A stretch of DNA of 64,000 bases from Blastobasis lacticolella. Taxonomy: Eukaryota; Arthropoda; Insecta; Lepidoptera; Blastobasidae. Each line of letters opens with the position of its first letter. Positions within the stretch are counted from its first letter, which is position 1. The DNA lies in assembly GCA_905147135.1 (NCBI GenBank), contig LR990067.1, forward strand, positions 2,480,001 through 2,544,000, read 5' to 3'. This document shows, in pieces, positions 9,150 through 19,665 of the stretch. Below the pieces are notes generated by a model, which saw nothing but the letters and a program-made list of their open reading frames with translations, did no database searches and was not told the origin of the DNA. The position numbers were made by a program, and so were the translations under genes.

Positions 9150-9400
9150 AGTTGAATACTAACCGATGCTCTTGCGGTGAGGGAAAACATCGTGATGAAA
9201 CCTGTACATTCAGGCAACTGAATTTGTAACCATGATCCAATCTGGCCAGGTTCCCCTGGTAGCAAAGTCACGGAACGTCAGATGACAATCGCTCCACTGT
9301 AATTACTTGATCTGGTAAATCCTGGATCATGGTCCAGGCGGATCTCAGACCCTCGTGCGCGATAGCACAACCGGAACATTAATGCTAAGATGATTATTAT
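9150..9400 (+). repeat. SINE-A, 5'-truncated and diverged
   Basis: The body from 'GAATACTAACCGATGCTC' to 'GCTAAGATGATTATTATG' matches SINE-A without the head. It is followed by a fragment of LINE tail ('GACTGCTTACCATCAGGCAGG') to about 9460. Confidence 0.75.
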
Positions 9401-9460
9401 GAAGAAGAATCATCCGTCCTTACGGACTGTGACTGCTTACCATCAGGCAGGTCGTAAGCT

Positions 9461-10040
9461 CGATTGTCAACGTTGTATTAAAAAAACATTCGCGTTTAAG
9501 ATAGAAGCAGGAAAAGTGTTTTCATTAATAAACAGTTTTAGAACGAACACAACTTTTCTTGCATGAGCTAAATATAAGTGTATTCCAGTAGAAAACTATA
9601 TTGTCTCTGTGACAGCGTTATTGCGTACCTCAATAGATGGCTTTCACACTTATTTCACGCTAATGCACTAGTGTTGGGAACCATAATGTCGATAGATTAT
9701 TATTGTTATTTATTTATTCGTATGGAAAAAATACAATACATGAGAAACATATTTATTACACTTGCTGACTTCGCTTGATTTAAATTTGTAGCTTGTAATA
9801 ATGATCATGAGAAGCATCATAAGTCAGCCATTTAATTGCTTCGTCACTGAGGGTGATCAGAGGGCTGAGTGTAAGTTTTGCTTCGATTTTACTGTACTAT
9901 CCCGTTAGCGTTTACGTGGTAATGTCTCTTTCATGCCACCTCTCCCCTATATCGTGGAGATCCACGATAATATCGTCACGTTACAAATTATAAAAACGCT
10001 TAATGTCTGCCTCGTTAGCGCGATCTACCAGACATCCAGT
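9461..10040. other. AT-rich, no recognisable gene
   Basis: Only short open frames without family features are present. I see no repeat shared with the rest of the window. Confidence 0.4.
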
Positions 10041-10052
10041 GCCATCTAGCGT

Positions 10053-10150
10053 CATCATCATCATCAGCTTATACTAGTCCACTCCTGGATAGACCTCCTA
10101 TCCTCGGCTTGCCGCAACCAGCATTCACCCGCAGCCTTTCGCAAATCGCA
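10053..10150 (-). repeat. 98-bp retroposed LINE tail with 12-bp TSD
   Basis: It is flanked by perfect GCCATCTAGCGT at 10041-10052 and 10151-10162. On the minus strand it encodes a G-E-C-W-L-R-Q-A-E-D-R segment, like the W-M-R-K-A-Q-D-R tails elsewhere in the window, and ends in (GAT)n. This is a very short target-primed insertion of an RTE-like 3' end. Confidence 0.82.
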
Positions 10151-10265
10151 GCCATCTAGCGTGACGTGTCACAACCAATCCAATCGTTAACATTAAATTA
10201 TAACTTAAGCTAAACTCTCGTTTATCGACTGCCATTCCATCGACAAGTCGATAAGCCACCGCCCA

Positions 10266-10512
10266 TCCCTAGACAGCCTCGACATTGACCGTGTATGATG
10301 TAACCGCGTCGCTAATGGTGCGGTGACGGCCGCGACACCTGCGATTGACAGCTGGAGCTGGAAATGTTGGAATTCAGCCGCGAATTAGAGTGAACATGAA
10401 GCGGTCAAGTCTGCACAAAAAACCAGATACGAAATTAAAGTATTTTTCTATAGTGAAAGCCAGAATTGAGCGCGGCGACGATTATACTGAAATATGTGAT
10501 AGTACAATCGAG
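10266..10512 (+). repeat. Local duplication, left unit
   Basis: This unit is repeated in direct orientation at 10764-11000, about 500 bases on. Shared words are 'CATTGACCGTG', 'GTAACCGCGTCGCTAATGG' and 'GCTGGAGCTGGA'. No gene is recognised in it; a 63-residue frame at 10345-10536 is not kept in the other copy. Confidence 0.75.
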
Positions 10513-10763
10513 AAAACTGAATGTTTTGCAAGTTGACTTATGTCTAAAATTGGCCGTGTTTCTTCCTCATTCATACATACACCTCGATTTAGTTAAGGTA
10601 TACACACTCTTGCCATGACCATAAGCAATGGGACCTATGGGGCCCAGTCACCATCTCATGGGCCAAGCCAACCTCACCTGCCCGCGGTCCCTGCCGATAA
10701 GACGGACGAGGCTCTGGCGAAACAGCTTTTCCTTAACGGGTTGGGCGGGTCGGATGGTAGTCG

Positions 10764-11000
10764 CCGCACACAGCCTCGGCATTGACCGTGGATGGTGTAA
10801 CCGCGTCGCTAATGGTGCGGTCGCGACACTTGCGATTGAAAGCTGGAGCTGGATATGCTGGAATTCAGCCTAGAATTAGAGGGAACATGAAACGGTCAAG
10901 TCTGAATTAAAACAATTGATACGTAATTTAAGTGTGTTTCAATATAAAAAGCTAAAATTGAGCGCGGTAACGATGGTCACACTTGAAAAAGTATAATAGT
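10764..11000 (+). repeat. Local duplication, right unit
   Basis: Direct copy of 10266-10512, diverged by substitutions and small indels. It lacks the GACGGC insert seen in the left unit. Confidence 0.75.
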
Positions 11001-11683
11001 ACAGTCCAGTAACTTGGCCGTGTTACTATTTTCTTATGTGTGGTTTGTCATTAATGCATATATACTATGCGATGTTTCTAATAATACGAAAAAGATAAGA
11101 AGACGAGTAAACTGATAAACATTCAGTTTCCTCAACTGTACCTATAGGGAAACTGTATGGAAGAAAAGGCAAGTGAAGTCTGAAGCTACGGTCATTATCA
11201 AAGACCAGATTATCATCATCATATGCCTGCCGTTATTCCATTTAGTTAGGGTCGTCACAGTCCGCTGTCATCTCCACGCTCACCTCTCGCTAGCTCCCTC
11301 ATCACACAATCCATTCATCTTTTCTTTGGGCTTCCCCTTCCTGTGTATTCATCCACTTTCATATTCAAGGAGCGGATATTAAGCAACATAAAAACCCCAA
11401 AACAAAAATAGCTGAAATATGCACATAAATTCTTAAAAATGGCCAAAATACGCAACATGAAATCATTAAAAAGTCATATTTTTCAAGGTTTCTTATCCTT
11501 AACTGCTACCTATTAATACTGAAAGACAACAATCGTATTTGCGATTGCAAAATATTTGAACAATGGAACTTAAGTCGGTATTTAACACTAGTTTAGTTAG
11601 GTAGAAGAATATTATGAATATAAGAGAATATAAGCAGGTGGAACAATATGGTAACCCTTGCGAGAAAATGGTATATAGAAATC
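11001..11683. other. No recognisable gene
   Basis: The region is AT-rich with only short open frames and no repeat with clear copies in the window. Confidence 0.4.
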
Positions 11684-11938
11684 AGTAGCCGTATTCACAA
11701 TTATTCGAAACCGTTTCCGAACGATTCGACACGAAATTCGTGAGCGGCGAATCCGTGTCGATCGATTCGAAAACTGTTATTCAGAATCCCGATAGATTCC
11801 ACGGAAACTCTACTCTCTATAACATATGAAAATTTCATCAAAATTAACTGAAACCACATTTTCGTAAGAACTCTTGCGGGGTCCTTTGTCGATTCCGTAT
11901 CCGAATCCGATTTCCGAGCCATTGTGAATACGGCTACT
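11684..11938. mobile_element. MITE with AGTAGCCGTATTCACAA termini (copy 1)
   Basis: The terminal inverted repeats are AGTAGCCGTATTCACAAT and ATTGTGAATACGGCTACT. The interior is itself rich in ATTCG/CGAAT words. A reverse-oriented copy is at 54578-54830. An open frame spans most of both copies (73 residues at 11922-11701), but seven of the eight differences between the copies are non-synonymous, so I do not call it a gene. Confidence 0.82.
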
Positions 11939-12203
11939 GGGCTTTCCTGTCAGCACCCAGCTAGCACTACACACATTTTAAACAATAACATCAGAGACGG
12001 AAGATACCGTTCCGGTGATTCGTAGCAATTCGTTTATGAGCTGTAAGTCCGGAATTGCGGTGTTGTAAATGCGGTTGCACGTGACGAGTGTGTCCGCCGA
12101 TTTCCCGGGGTAACACGCCGATTTCCCGGGGTAACGCTTCGATTTGCCGCCCGAATTCTGGCGATTAGCAGTCTGTGGTTCCGGTGGTGCCGTGGTACCG
12201 TGG

Positions 12204-12452
12204 TAGAGCTCGTCTAGTTTAAAATGACGCGCCCCACTATCGCATTAACGCACACAAGCAAGTTTAAAATATGGACGCAACACATATGCCGTTGTAATTG
12301 GTCATTCAGTTGCCGGTAAGATTCAAACGTCGGAGCACGCGCCGTTCATTGGCTCCCACACAGATGAAGTGTCGTTATCAATATTTGCACTCACACATCG
12401 AAATCAACTAACTAAGAAGTGGGGCGCGTCATCTTAGACTAGACGAGCTCTA
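12204..12452. mobile_element. TA-flanked MITE, family T (copy 2)
   Basis: The termini are TAGAGCTCGTCTAG and CTAGACGAGCTCTA, as in copies 1 and 3. It is close to full length, with a small internal deletion after 'GACGCAACACATATG'. Confidence 0.87.
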
Positions 12453-12523
12453 CCGCTTTACGTCTGTGGTGGTGGTATTCTTGGCGTTTTATTACATTAT
12501 ATTAGCTTGAATCATCCCACTGC

Positions 12524-12664
12524 TGGGGGTTTACCATGAGCTCTTATAGCAGGACCTAAACATAACTGCCTGGTTTAGTACGAGACAAGCTTATGTGACA
12601 CGTATAGCGCTGTCTCATTCTAAGCAGGGCAGGTGCTGCTATAAGAACTCATGGTAAGCCCCCT
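12524..12664. mobile_element. Small foldback element
   Basis: Arms GGGGGTTTACCATGAGCTC (left) and the complement of GAACTCATGGTAAGCCCCC (right) enclose about 90 bases, and both arms continue into TTATAGCAG or its complement. Non-coding, single copy in this window. Confidence 0.7.
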
Positions 12665-12727
12665 GAACTGTCTTGTCGTTAAAACATTATAAAAGAATCA
12701 TCTAAGCGTCATGTCACGGTTAGCGAT

Positions 12728-12870
12728 GGCCCGGGGTGCGCCTTGAACATGATCTAGGATCTCGCGATTGAGTCATTACAGTGGAGCGACTGTCGTCTGA
12801 CATCCGTGACTCTATTGACAGCGGAATCTGAACAAATTTGATCATGGTTATACATTTAGTCGTCTGAATG
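12728..12870 (-). repeat. SINE-A body fragment, minus strand
   Basis: 'GCCTTGAACATGATCTAGGA' through 'GGAGCGACTG' to 'GGTTATACATTTAGTCG' matches the 3' half of SINE-A in reverse. The head is missing. Confidence 0.7.
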
Positions 12871-13386
12871 AGCTCAGATTCAACTAATGAATGAATTAAT
12901 GAACACTTTATTGCATAAAGGATACAGTCGGTCATGTAGAAACTGAGAAAACTAAGGGCGGCCTTAACGCATAAACCGATTTCTTCCAGACAACCTTTGA
13001 GTAGCGAAACTGAGAACAAGCCCGTTCAGCGAAATGACACGTTGGTCTATATTTTTTAGAATGTACGTACAGTCTAGGGACTCGACCCTAACCTAACACT
13101 CTCACCACCGCCAACCCGTATCGATCGAGACTCCTCCACTCAACCGCGTACACCGTCCGAAACAGCTATGGATATTCGCGAAGAGATGACCGATTAGCCC
13201 GGTGTGTGTGTCCCCGAAATATCCTGGCCAGAAATAGGTGGTGTGACGCTGACGCGCGCGTCGTCGCGCCGACGCGGGCCACATCGCGACGCTGTAGAGA
13301 TGAGAGGAAAATGTTTCTTGTGTCAACACATAGTACGCTTCATTTATACTTTTTTTTTGACGGTTATAAGCCAATTTATTCACACA

Positions 13387-13620
13387 GCCGTGTGGTGTCC
13401 AGCAGAGTAGAATAGCACGGACTTCTTACACTCCTGGGTATCGTTTAAAGCGATTATGTTTTTTAGGCAGAGATCTAGAGTCTGTAGGCTAGAAAATGGG
13501 CAGCAGCGTTTTCCATTATATTTATAACACTGCGATCTCCAACTCGCCTGCCAAGCTTGGAGATCATCTCGTTCGAGAGGCCCTAAGTCCTGCAGTGGAC
13601 TGTTATGGGCTATGATGATG
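13387..13620 (+). repeat. SINE-B with 19-bp perfect TSD
   Basis: The target duplication AAGCCAATTTATTCACACA is at 13368-13386 and 13621-13639. The element begins GCCGTGTGGTGTCC and ends in TATGATGATG. It has a small internal deletion relative to the 255-bp copies. Confidence 0.92.
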
Positions 13621-14167
13621 AAGCCAATTTATTCACACAAAATCTAACATCATTAAAAAAGGGAAATGTCTTTTTAGAAGAAGAATTCGAAAAGGCTTCG
13701 TTCAAAATGAGGGTAGATATTTCAACTTACGTTAAAGAAGAGGATAAACAAAACCAGCGCATTATTGCGCATAACGCAGTGTCAAATCATTTCTATTGTC
13801 AGTGTCTACGACTACACTATAGGGTCAAACAAAACTTATCTGAACCTCGCCAGCGTCGCCGTTGTTGGAATTGACATGATATTTTAAAATGACGACACTT
13901 AGATCCAGCTTTGGCCACCGGGTCAGATAAGTTTGCGTGTGCGACTGTGGTGACAATGTCAGTTCATAAATAACTTGGTTGATCTGTAATGGGAAGTTTT
14001 GTGCCAGAGAGAAAGAAAAAATAAAGTAGACCTGAATGCAAATATTTATAATGCTGGGACCAACCTTTAAGGGCGTTGTAGAAGACGACTCACGAGTCAT
14101 GACAAAGACTAACCAACTAGTAACACGAAAAATGGGCAGCAGCTTCTTCTGGTTGTTTTATAAGCTC

Positions 14168-14430
14168 CGGCCGTGTGGTTTCCGGCAGAGTAGAATAGCA
14201 CCAACCCCTTACACTCGTGGGTGTCGTACAAGGCGACTAATGTTTTCCAGACAAAAGATCTAGGTCTCCGTAGGCTAGAAAATGGGCAGCAGCGTTTTCC
14301 ATTGTTATATTTACAACACTGCGATCTCCAACCCGCCTGCCAAGCGTGGAGATTATGGCAATAACCTCCCCTTTCGTGGGAGAGGCCCTAAGTCCTGTAG
14401 TGGACTGTTGATGGGCCGTGATAATGATGA
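14168..14430 (+). repeat. SINE-B with TSD TTATAAGCTC
   Basis: Full-length copy from 'CGGCCGTGTGG' to '(GAT)n'. The target duplication TTATAAGCTC is at 14158-14167 and 14431-14440. The family shows 'GGCAATAACCTCCCCTTTCG' and 'AAGTCCTGTAGTGGACTGTT' near its 3' end. Confidence 0.9.
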
Positions 14431-14440
14431 TTATAAGCTC

Positions 14441-14905
14441 GGCGCAATCAGAACGTAAAAATTAACTATATTATGACCATAGCCTAAAGAATAAAGTGGT
14501 ATGGCGCGCGATCTACACAGACATTCGGACAGCTTTTTATAGTGATGACTATAAACACCAAACTATATGGTTATCGTTTGGCAATTTAGAAAAAAATAAT
14601 TATTATTCAAAAACCGGGCAATACCACGAAAAGTTGGAAGTATTTTTGAATAAGAAGAAGCCCCTTGATACAGTTTGAGTTGAGTTTCGCTCTGAGCCAA
14701 GAGTTAACTCATGCGTCACAGGAGTGAGTTGGCTCAATTGCGCGTCTCACTAGTGCTGCTCGTCTCTATATTGGAGTATTGTCGTCTCGCACGTTTGCTG
14801 GATAGGTATTTTGACTTTTATTGTGAGGTATGGCGGCTGTCTAAATGTCATACCTAGATATAGCTCAACTAAAAAGAGCGCTGACCGCTTCTTTTTATAA
14901 ATATG
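14441..14905. other. No recognisable gene
   Basis: AT-rich sequence with a 60-residue open frame at 14496-14678 that has no family features. No repeat is recognised. Confidence 0.35.
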
Positions 14906-14911
14906 TATGCA

Positions 14912-15045
14912 CTAGTCCTGGCGCGACTTCGTTCGCGTTGCGTCCTACCCCTGCCCTACCCTACACCCTACCAACCCTTTTTTTGAATTACCCTGAAAAT
15001 TACAAACCCAACAAAAATAATATATAGCTGCAGTCGTTCTGAAAT
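14912..15045 (-). mobile_element. Helitron-like 3' terminus, family H1
   Basis: On the minus strand the end reads CGCGAACGAAGTCGCG (a hairpin), then a short spacer and CTAG at 14915-14912 followed by T outside. It is diverged from the other copies in the spacer. Confidence 0.6.
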
Positions 15046-15099
15046 TATGCGCGAACATGAAAAATTATTATAGCTTGGGTTATATTATTGCAATTTTCC

Positions 15100-15241
15100 T
15101 AGGGTTGTCTAGTTTTTTTATGATTTAATGAAATTAAGCCTATGTTACTCGCTGATAATGTAGCTTTCTATTGGTAAAAGAATTTTCGGTACAATCGGTT
15201 AAGTAGTTTTAGAGTTTATCCTATTATAAACACACGAGCAG
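15100..15241 (-). mobile_element. Helitron-like H2 fragment
   Basis: Inverted copy of 8520-8625 ('GTTACTCGCTGATAATGTAGC' and 'ATCGGTTAAGTAGTTTT'). The terminal hairpin is not visible here. Confidence 0.5.
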
Positions 15242-15644
15242 ATGTATATGTCGCAGCCAAATGGTTAAATTAGCCGGTTAATTAAACGGCTAGCTATTTA
15301 AGCAGTTATTTAATTGAAAATTGGCCAAATTCATGAACTTTGAAAGTAAAGTCAAATGAACGATATTGCCTCGAGTTTACGGAGCTCTTCCATTCATTGT
15401 CATAATGCTAACCTAAACTAACCGAATAGAAACCTAATGCAAACTATTATTATACTTTGAAGTTATTGTGGATAGGTTAGCATTGGAACAATGTGTGGAA
15501 GAGCTGCGTAAACTCGAGGCAATATCGTTCATTCAACATCACTTTAAAATCTTATGAAACTGGCATTTTCAACTAAATAATTGCTCAAAATGCTAGCCGT
15601 TTAGTTAACCGGCTAATTTAACCATATGGCTGCGACATATACAT
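15242..15644. mobile_element. Long foldback MITE, family FB (copy 1)
   Basis: The ends ATGTATATGTCGCAGCC and GGCTGCGACATATACAT are perfect inverted repeats. The arms continue far inwards: TTAAATTAGCCGGTTAA pairs with TTAACCGGCTAATTTAA, and CTCGAGTTTACG with its complement further in, so almost the whole 403 bp folds. The second copy is at 52641-53051. No ORF. Confidence 0.88.
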
Positions 15645-15687
15645 AACGACATGACTTTTTTTTTAAATATATCAAATTCAACAGTTC

Positions 15688-16735
15688 GGTCAGCGTTAAT
15701 GTCCCGGCTGTGCTCTCGCGCACGTGGGCCCGGGAATCGCATTGATTATGAACCAGGATTTGGCAGATCAGGTAATCACAGTGGAGTAGGGAATGCAATC
15801 CCGCAAGTTAATTTCAATCCATGTATTTGCGGGTTTTAACCATCTTAGTCCCGCTGTATTCAGGTATTTGCGGGATCCAGCAAGGTGGACTTAAGACTTC
15901 AGAAATCAATCGTAATAAATACCTTATAGACCTGGTTTTAATGGTTTTAATTTGAACCTTCGTTAAGAAAGTGGTTTGGTACATTTTCAAAGGTTTATTA
16001 ATACTTTAGGACATAAAGATCAAGACAATGATTAAATTTTTTTAGTCTGTTAGGAAGATCATAAATAAATATTAGAAACGTATGTTTTCTTGCGTTAATT
16101 AATAAAAAATAATGATACAGTGTGTGAAATGTTGCGTGACGTTACGCCTGAGGTAAATTTTTACTCAGAAGTGACGTCGCGAGCCCCGACTCAGAAAATT
16201 TAATAGATACGAGTACGCTTTATCTTTGTAATTTTTATTTATTTGATAAACACAAAAATACGTTTATGATATTTTTTATAATCTGAGGGACCATTTAGAA
16301 TGTTAAAATGTTGACCCAGTCATCAGTTCACTTCACGCGCCGCCGCGTAACATGTTTAAACTACGCTTCTCTAATCCCGCCAGTCCAGCGGGATCCCGCA
16401 AGATTTTCGACCGAAATGGACTAATCTCGCAAAATGTACGCGGGATCCAGGTATTCCGGGGTCCAGGTATCCCGGTATTGCATTCCCTACAGTGGAGCGA
16501 CTGCCATCTGACCTCCGTTACCCTGGTAACAGGGGAACCTGAGCAGATTGGGTCATGGTTACATATTCAGTCGCCAGAATATGCAGGTTTCATTCGATGA
16601 TTCGATTCCCTCACCCTAAGAGCATCGGTTAGTGTTCTACTAATGTACATAACTCAGTAAAAAGTGGTACATGGCGGCAGTACGCGGGTACGAGTTGGAC
16701 CTCTTAACCGTTAGGCCAACGACGCTCCAAGCAAT
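15688..16735 (-). repeat. SINE-A, minus strand, split by a 703-bp hAT-like element
   Basis: 15688-15786 is the 3' end of SINE-A in reverse ('GCGTTAATGTCCCGG' to 'TAATCACAGTGGAG') and 16490-16735 carries on without loss from CAGTGGAGCGACTG to the degraded tRNA-like head ('CGTTAGGCCAACGACGC'). The bases between are a separate insertion. Confidence 0.88.
15787..16489. mobile_element. hAT-like non-autonomous element, 703 bp, TSD CAGTGGAG
   Basis: The element starts TAGGGAATGCAATCCCG and ends in the complement of TAGGGAATGCAATACCGGG. CAGTGGAG is duplicated at 15779-15786 and 16490-16497. Both subterminal zones carry many GCGGGAT/ATCCCGC words, a usual hAT transposase-binding arrangement. The interior is AT-rich and has no transposase frame. 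16135-16225 ('GACGTTACGCCTGAGG' and 'ACTCAGAAGTGACGTC') recurs at 59900-59990 and inverted at 61690-61780. Confidence 0.92.
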
Positions 16736-16736
16736 C

Positions 16737-16993
16737 ATCATCACATCACAGCCCGTAACAGTCCACTGCAGGACTTAGGGCCTCTCCCACGAAAGGGGAG
16801 GTTATTGCCATATTCTCCACGCTTGGCAGGCGGGTTGGAGAGCGCAGTGCTTAAATATAATAATGGAAAATGCTGCTGCCCATTTTCCAGACTATGGAGA
16901 CACTTGGTATTTTGCCTCGAAAACATTAGCCGCCTTCTACGACACCCATGAGTGGAAAGGGTTGGTGCTATTCTACTCTGCCGGACACCACAC
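16737..16993 (-). repeat. SINE-B, minus strand
   Basis: It starts in '(ATC)n ACAGCCCGTAACAGTCC' and ends 'GGACACCACACGGCC', the full family length in reverse. It abuts the head end of the split SINE-A. A 161-residue minus-strand frame across it is incidental. Confidence 0.87.
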
Positions 16994-17224
16994 GGCCGAG
17001 GATTCCAGCAGCCAATGTTGGCAAGCGAAGATGGAGAAGGTGGAAAAGGGTAGTTACCCACCTGGCCGAGTTGCTGTGACCAGGGGACCGCAGTCCATTG
17101 GACGCTCTTTGGATCTTGTATATAAGCGTTGTAGATGGAACACTCCGTTAGCGCGATGTAGATATGACAGTTGCTGTCATGCTGATTGTCTTGCCAACTC
17201 GTGTGTGCGAGCTCTCTTTGATTC

Positions 17225-17342
17225 ACTACGGAGATCGCTACATAACTCAGAAAAGAGTCATTGGTACACGGCGGCTGGGGTTCGAACCCGCTACCTCGGC
17301 GTACCAGTCGGACCTTTCAACCACAAACCCACCGACGCAGTA
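17225..17342 (-). repeat. SINE-A head fragment, minus strand
   Basis: Reverse of the tRNA-like head and first body bases: 'CATAACTCAGAAAAGAGTC', then 'GGGGTTCGAACCCGCTACC', then 'CCACCGACGC'. Confidence 0.75.
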
Positions 17343-17509
17343 ATGAGGAGTAATGACGGATGACTGAAAATACGAAGTAAACACGATCGCGACGCAAGTT
17401 CGGAGAACTATAATAAGACGCGTGTAGTCACAACAGATGTTCCGATAGTTGGCTGCGATTCCGATTCCGATACGCTGTGGTGGAGACTACATGCTCCCGC
17501 TTATCCTAT

Positions 17510-17790
17510 CCTAGTATAATCCGCGTCATGAAGAAGAGGTACAATGTATAGAAGGTCAAGACTGTCGGGTGGCGATACCCCTGGGGTTGCTAATGTACTC
17601 CTATAGGCAGCGGTGACCACTTTCCATCAGGTCCGCTTACCTGATTGCCTACTGTTATAACCCGCGTCACGAAAGAAGAGACTTGTCAAATGGCAGTGGA
17701 GGGGATTTCGCGCAGGTAATCGTATGCAGCGCAAGTCGAGCCACGTGACCCGCCAAGTCGCTTCTTATGTGACACTAGTTGTAATATTAT
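17510..17790 (+). mobile_element. Family F element with attached LINE-tail piece
   Basis: 17651-17790 is family F ('CGCGTCACGAAAGAAGAGAC' to 'GTGACACTAG'). In front of it 17530-17650 carries 'GGGTGGCGATACCCCTGG' and 'GTGACCACTTTCCATCAGG'. The same pair, in the same order, is found at 29298-29540, so the two parts moved or were copied together. Confidence 0.65.
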
Positions 17791-18189
17791 GTGTAAGTTA
17801 CTTATCAATATTTTACTCCCCTATTGAAAGCGCACATGTCTGTTTTCTTGTTCAAATATGAATTGGAGCGCTTGAACTCTTTGTTACAACCAGGTACTTT
17901 AGTTAAGTCAGCGTTATGTCTCAATCTGCTCTTTTAACATTTATTTATTTATTATTTATTTATTGAGGAAAACAAACAGTCTTACACAAGTATTACACAT
18001 AAACAAAACATATCAACAGACTTACAGTTCTATAATTCACATACAAAATTTTACTTTTATCCTTGAGCTTACAGAATACAGCGCAAGAAATATTGAACTT
18101 AATAAAATGATTAACAATGAACATATTAATCTGCGCAATAGTACCCAACGAGATGATGTTGATGGTGGTGAACATGTCTGGCGTATGCG

Positions 18190-19146
18190 CAGTGGCGTAG
18201 CGTGCCCTTCGGGGGCCCCGTATCAATTATTGTGTAGGGGCCCCCCTAGCAGATACCCCCAACTACATGTACTAATGAGTAACTTAAATCCTAGTCTCAG
18301 CTTAAGTCAATAAATGGACTAGCATAGCGAGCTCTACATTTGTGTGATAATAGTCTCTAACCTTGCGCGATTATAACATATATCATTGAATGAACGAGCG
18401 CAGCGAGCTCGAAATTTTTGTAATTTATCCATTAAAGCCTTGCGCGATTTAAATAAAAAATTCCGTAAAATCAGCAAAATGACGATAGCGCCGGGATATC
18501 TCGAAATTTTTGACGAGAATTTATAATAAATATAACTTCGTGAACATTAATGAGCGAGCGTAAGAACTTGAAATTTCTTGATATTTTGGCTATCAAAACG
18601 TTCCATTATTAACTTGAAAACAGACAAATTCAAAAATTGATTGCATATGAGCCAAGACGATTATGCGTGTGGGCGTGTGGGCCAAGGTATATTATGAACC
18701 AGGTCCATATGACCCGTTTAAGAAAGAACGGAGTAAGGAGTTTCTTAAGCCTTTGGTGCTACCGATAGTTCTGAAAGAATGAAATTTTCAATATGAGATC
18801 AAAATTGTTACCATTTTTGCCATCTGATAGGCGCACATTTTACCCAAAATTCAATGAAGCAATAAATGAGTGCGCATGGAGGGCACTACGTTGTCTTGTT
18901 TTTTTTTAAATAATTAATATCTCTTTAACGAAAGGTGAATGAAAACGGATTGTATCACTTTATTTCAATTGTCTTTCGACCCTGATCTGAAATTCTATAA
19001 AATAATTATTTTTATCGGGAAATAGGGAAAGTTTAACTGAAATTATGGATAACGATAAGCAAAAAGCTTACACACGTTTGGGGGCCCCTATGGCCCGGGG
19101 GCCCCGTATAATTGATACGGCAGATACGGCGGTAGCTACGCCCCTG
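18190..19146. mobile_element. hAT-like non-autonomous element, 957 bp, TSD CGTATGCG
   Basis: It begins CAGTGGCGTAGCGTGCC and ends with the complement of CAGGGGCGTAGCTACC. CGTATGCG is present at 18182-18189 and 19147-19154. 'GGGGGCCCCGTATCAATTAT' near the left end and 'GGGGGCCCCGTATAATTGAT' near the right end are similar subterminal blocks. The interior (about 18300-19060) is AT-rich with no transposase frame. The right TSD overlaps the first bases of the foldback MITE at 19151. Confidence 0.92.
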
Positions 19147-19150
19147 CGTA

Positions 19151-19389
19151 TGCGCTTATTACACATTTCTAAATTCAGTGACTGAATTCGGAAACAAAAA
19201 GCGTGAGTGCAAATTAAAGTGGAATGTATTGTTCACAGAATAAGGGCCATTTTTGTATCGGGATTTTTGAAAAGCGGAGCGATGCGTGACTTAATATAAG
19301 TGATACAAAAATGGACCTTATTCTATGAGCACTTTGATTTGCTCTCACGCTTTTTGTTTCTGAATTCAGTCACTTGTGTAATAAGCGCA
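19151..19389. mobile_element. Foldback MITE, family P (copy 1)
   Basis: Ends TGCGCTTATTACACA and TGTGTAATAAGCGCA are complementary and the arms extend about 100 bases. The inner words 'AAAAAGCGTGAG' and 'CTCACGCTTTTTG' pair. Further copies are at 51355-51554 and 60462-60721. The hAT-like element next door inserted four bases inside its left end. Confidence 0.87.
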
Positions 19390-19498
19390 TTATTTACAAG
19401 GCTCGTTATGTTACATTTCTTTTGTTATCAATTGATATTCCGCACTATAGGTCGGTAAAATATAAAATAATTTAATTATAAATTTAAAAAAATTATAA

Positions 19499-19665
19499 CT
19501 AGTGGACCCGGCGCGACTTCGTTCGCGTACACCTACTTTAAACCTACCTTCCCTTTTTTTATTACTTATAATCCTTTCTATTGAATCACTCTATCTATTG
19601 TTGAAACCCGCATTAAAATCCGTTGCGTAGTTTAAAAGATCTAAGCGTACATGACATGACATGGA
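19499..19665 (-). mobile_element. Helitron-like 3' terminus, family H1
   Basis: Minus-strand end: hairpin CGCGAACGAAGTCGCG, spacer CCGGGTCCA, CTAG (19502-19499), T outside. The interior shows 'TTGAATCACTCTATCTATTG' and 'CGTTGCGTAGTTTAAAAGAT'. Confidence 0.7.

Noticed and set aside
16741..17363. Overlapping 161- and 166-residue frames on opposite strands
   Set aside because: They cross SINE-B and part of SINE-A; similar shorter frames appear in other copies of SINE-B.
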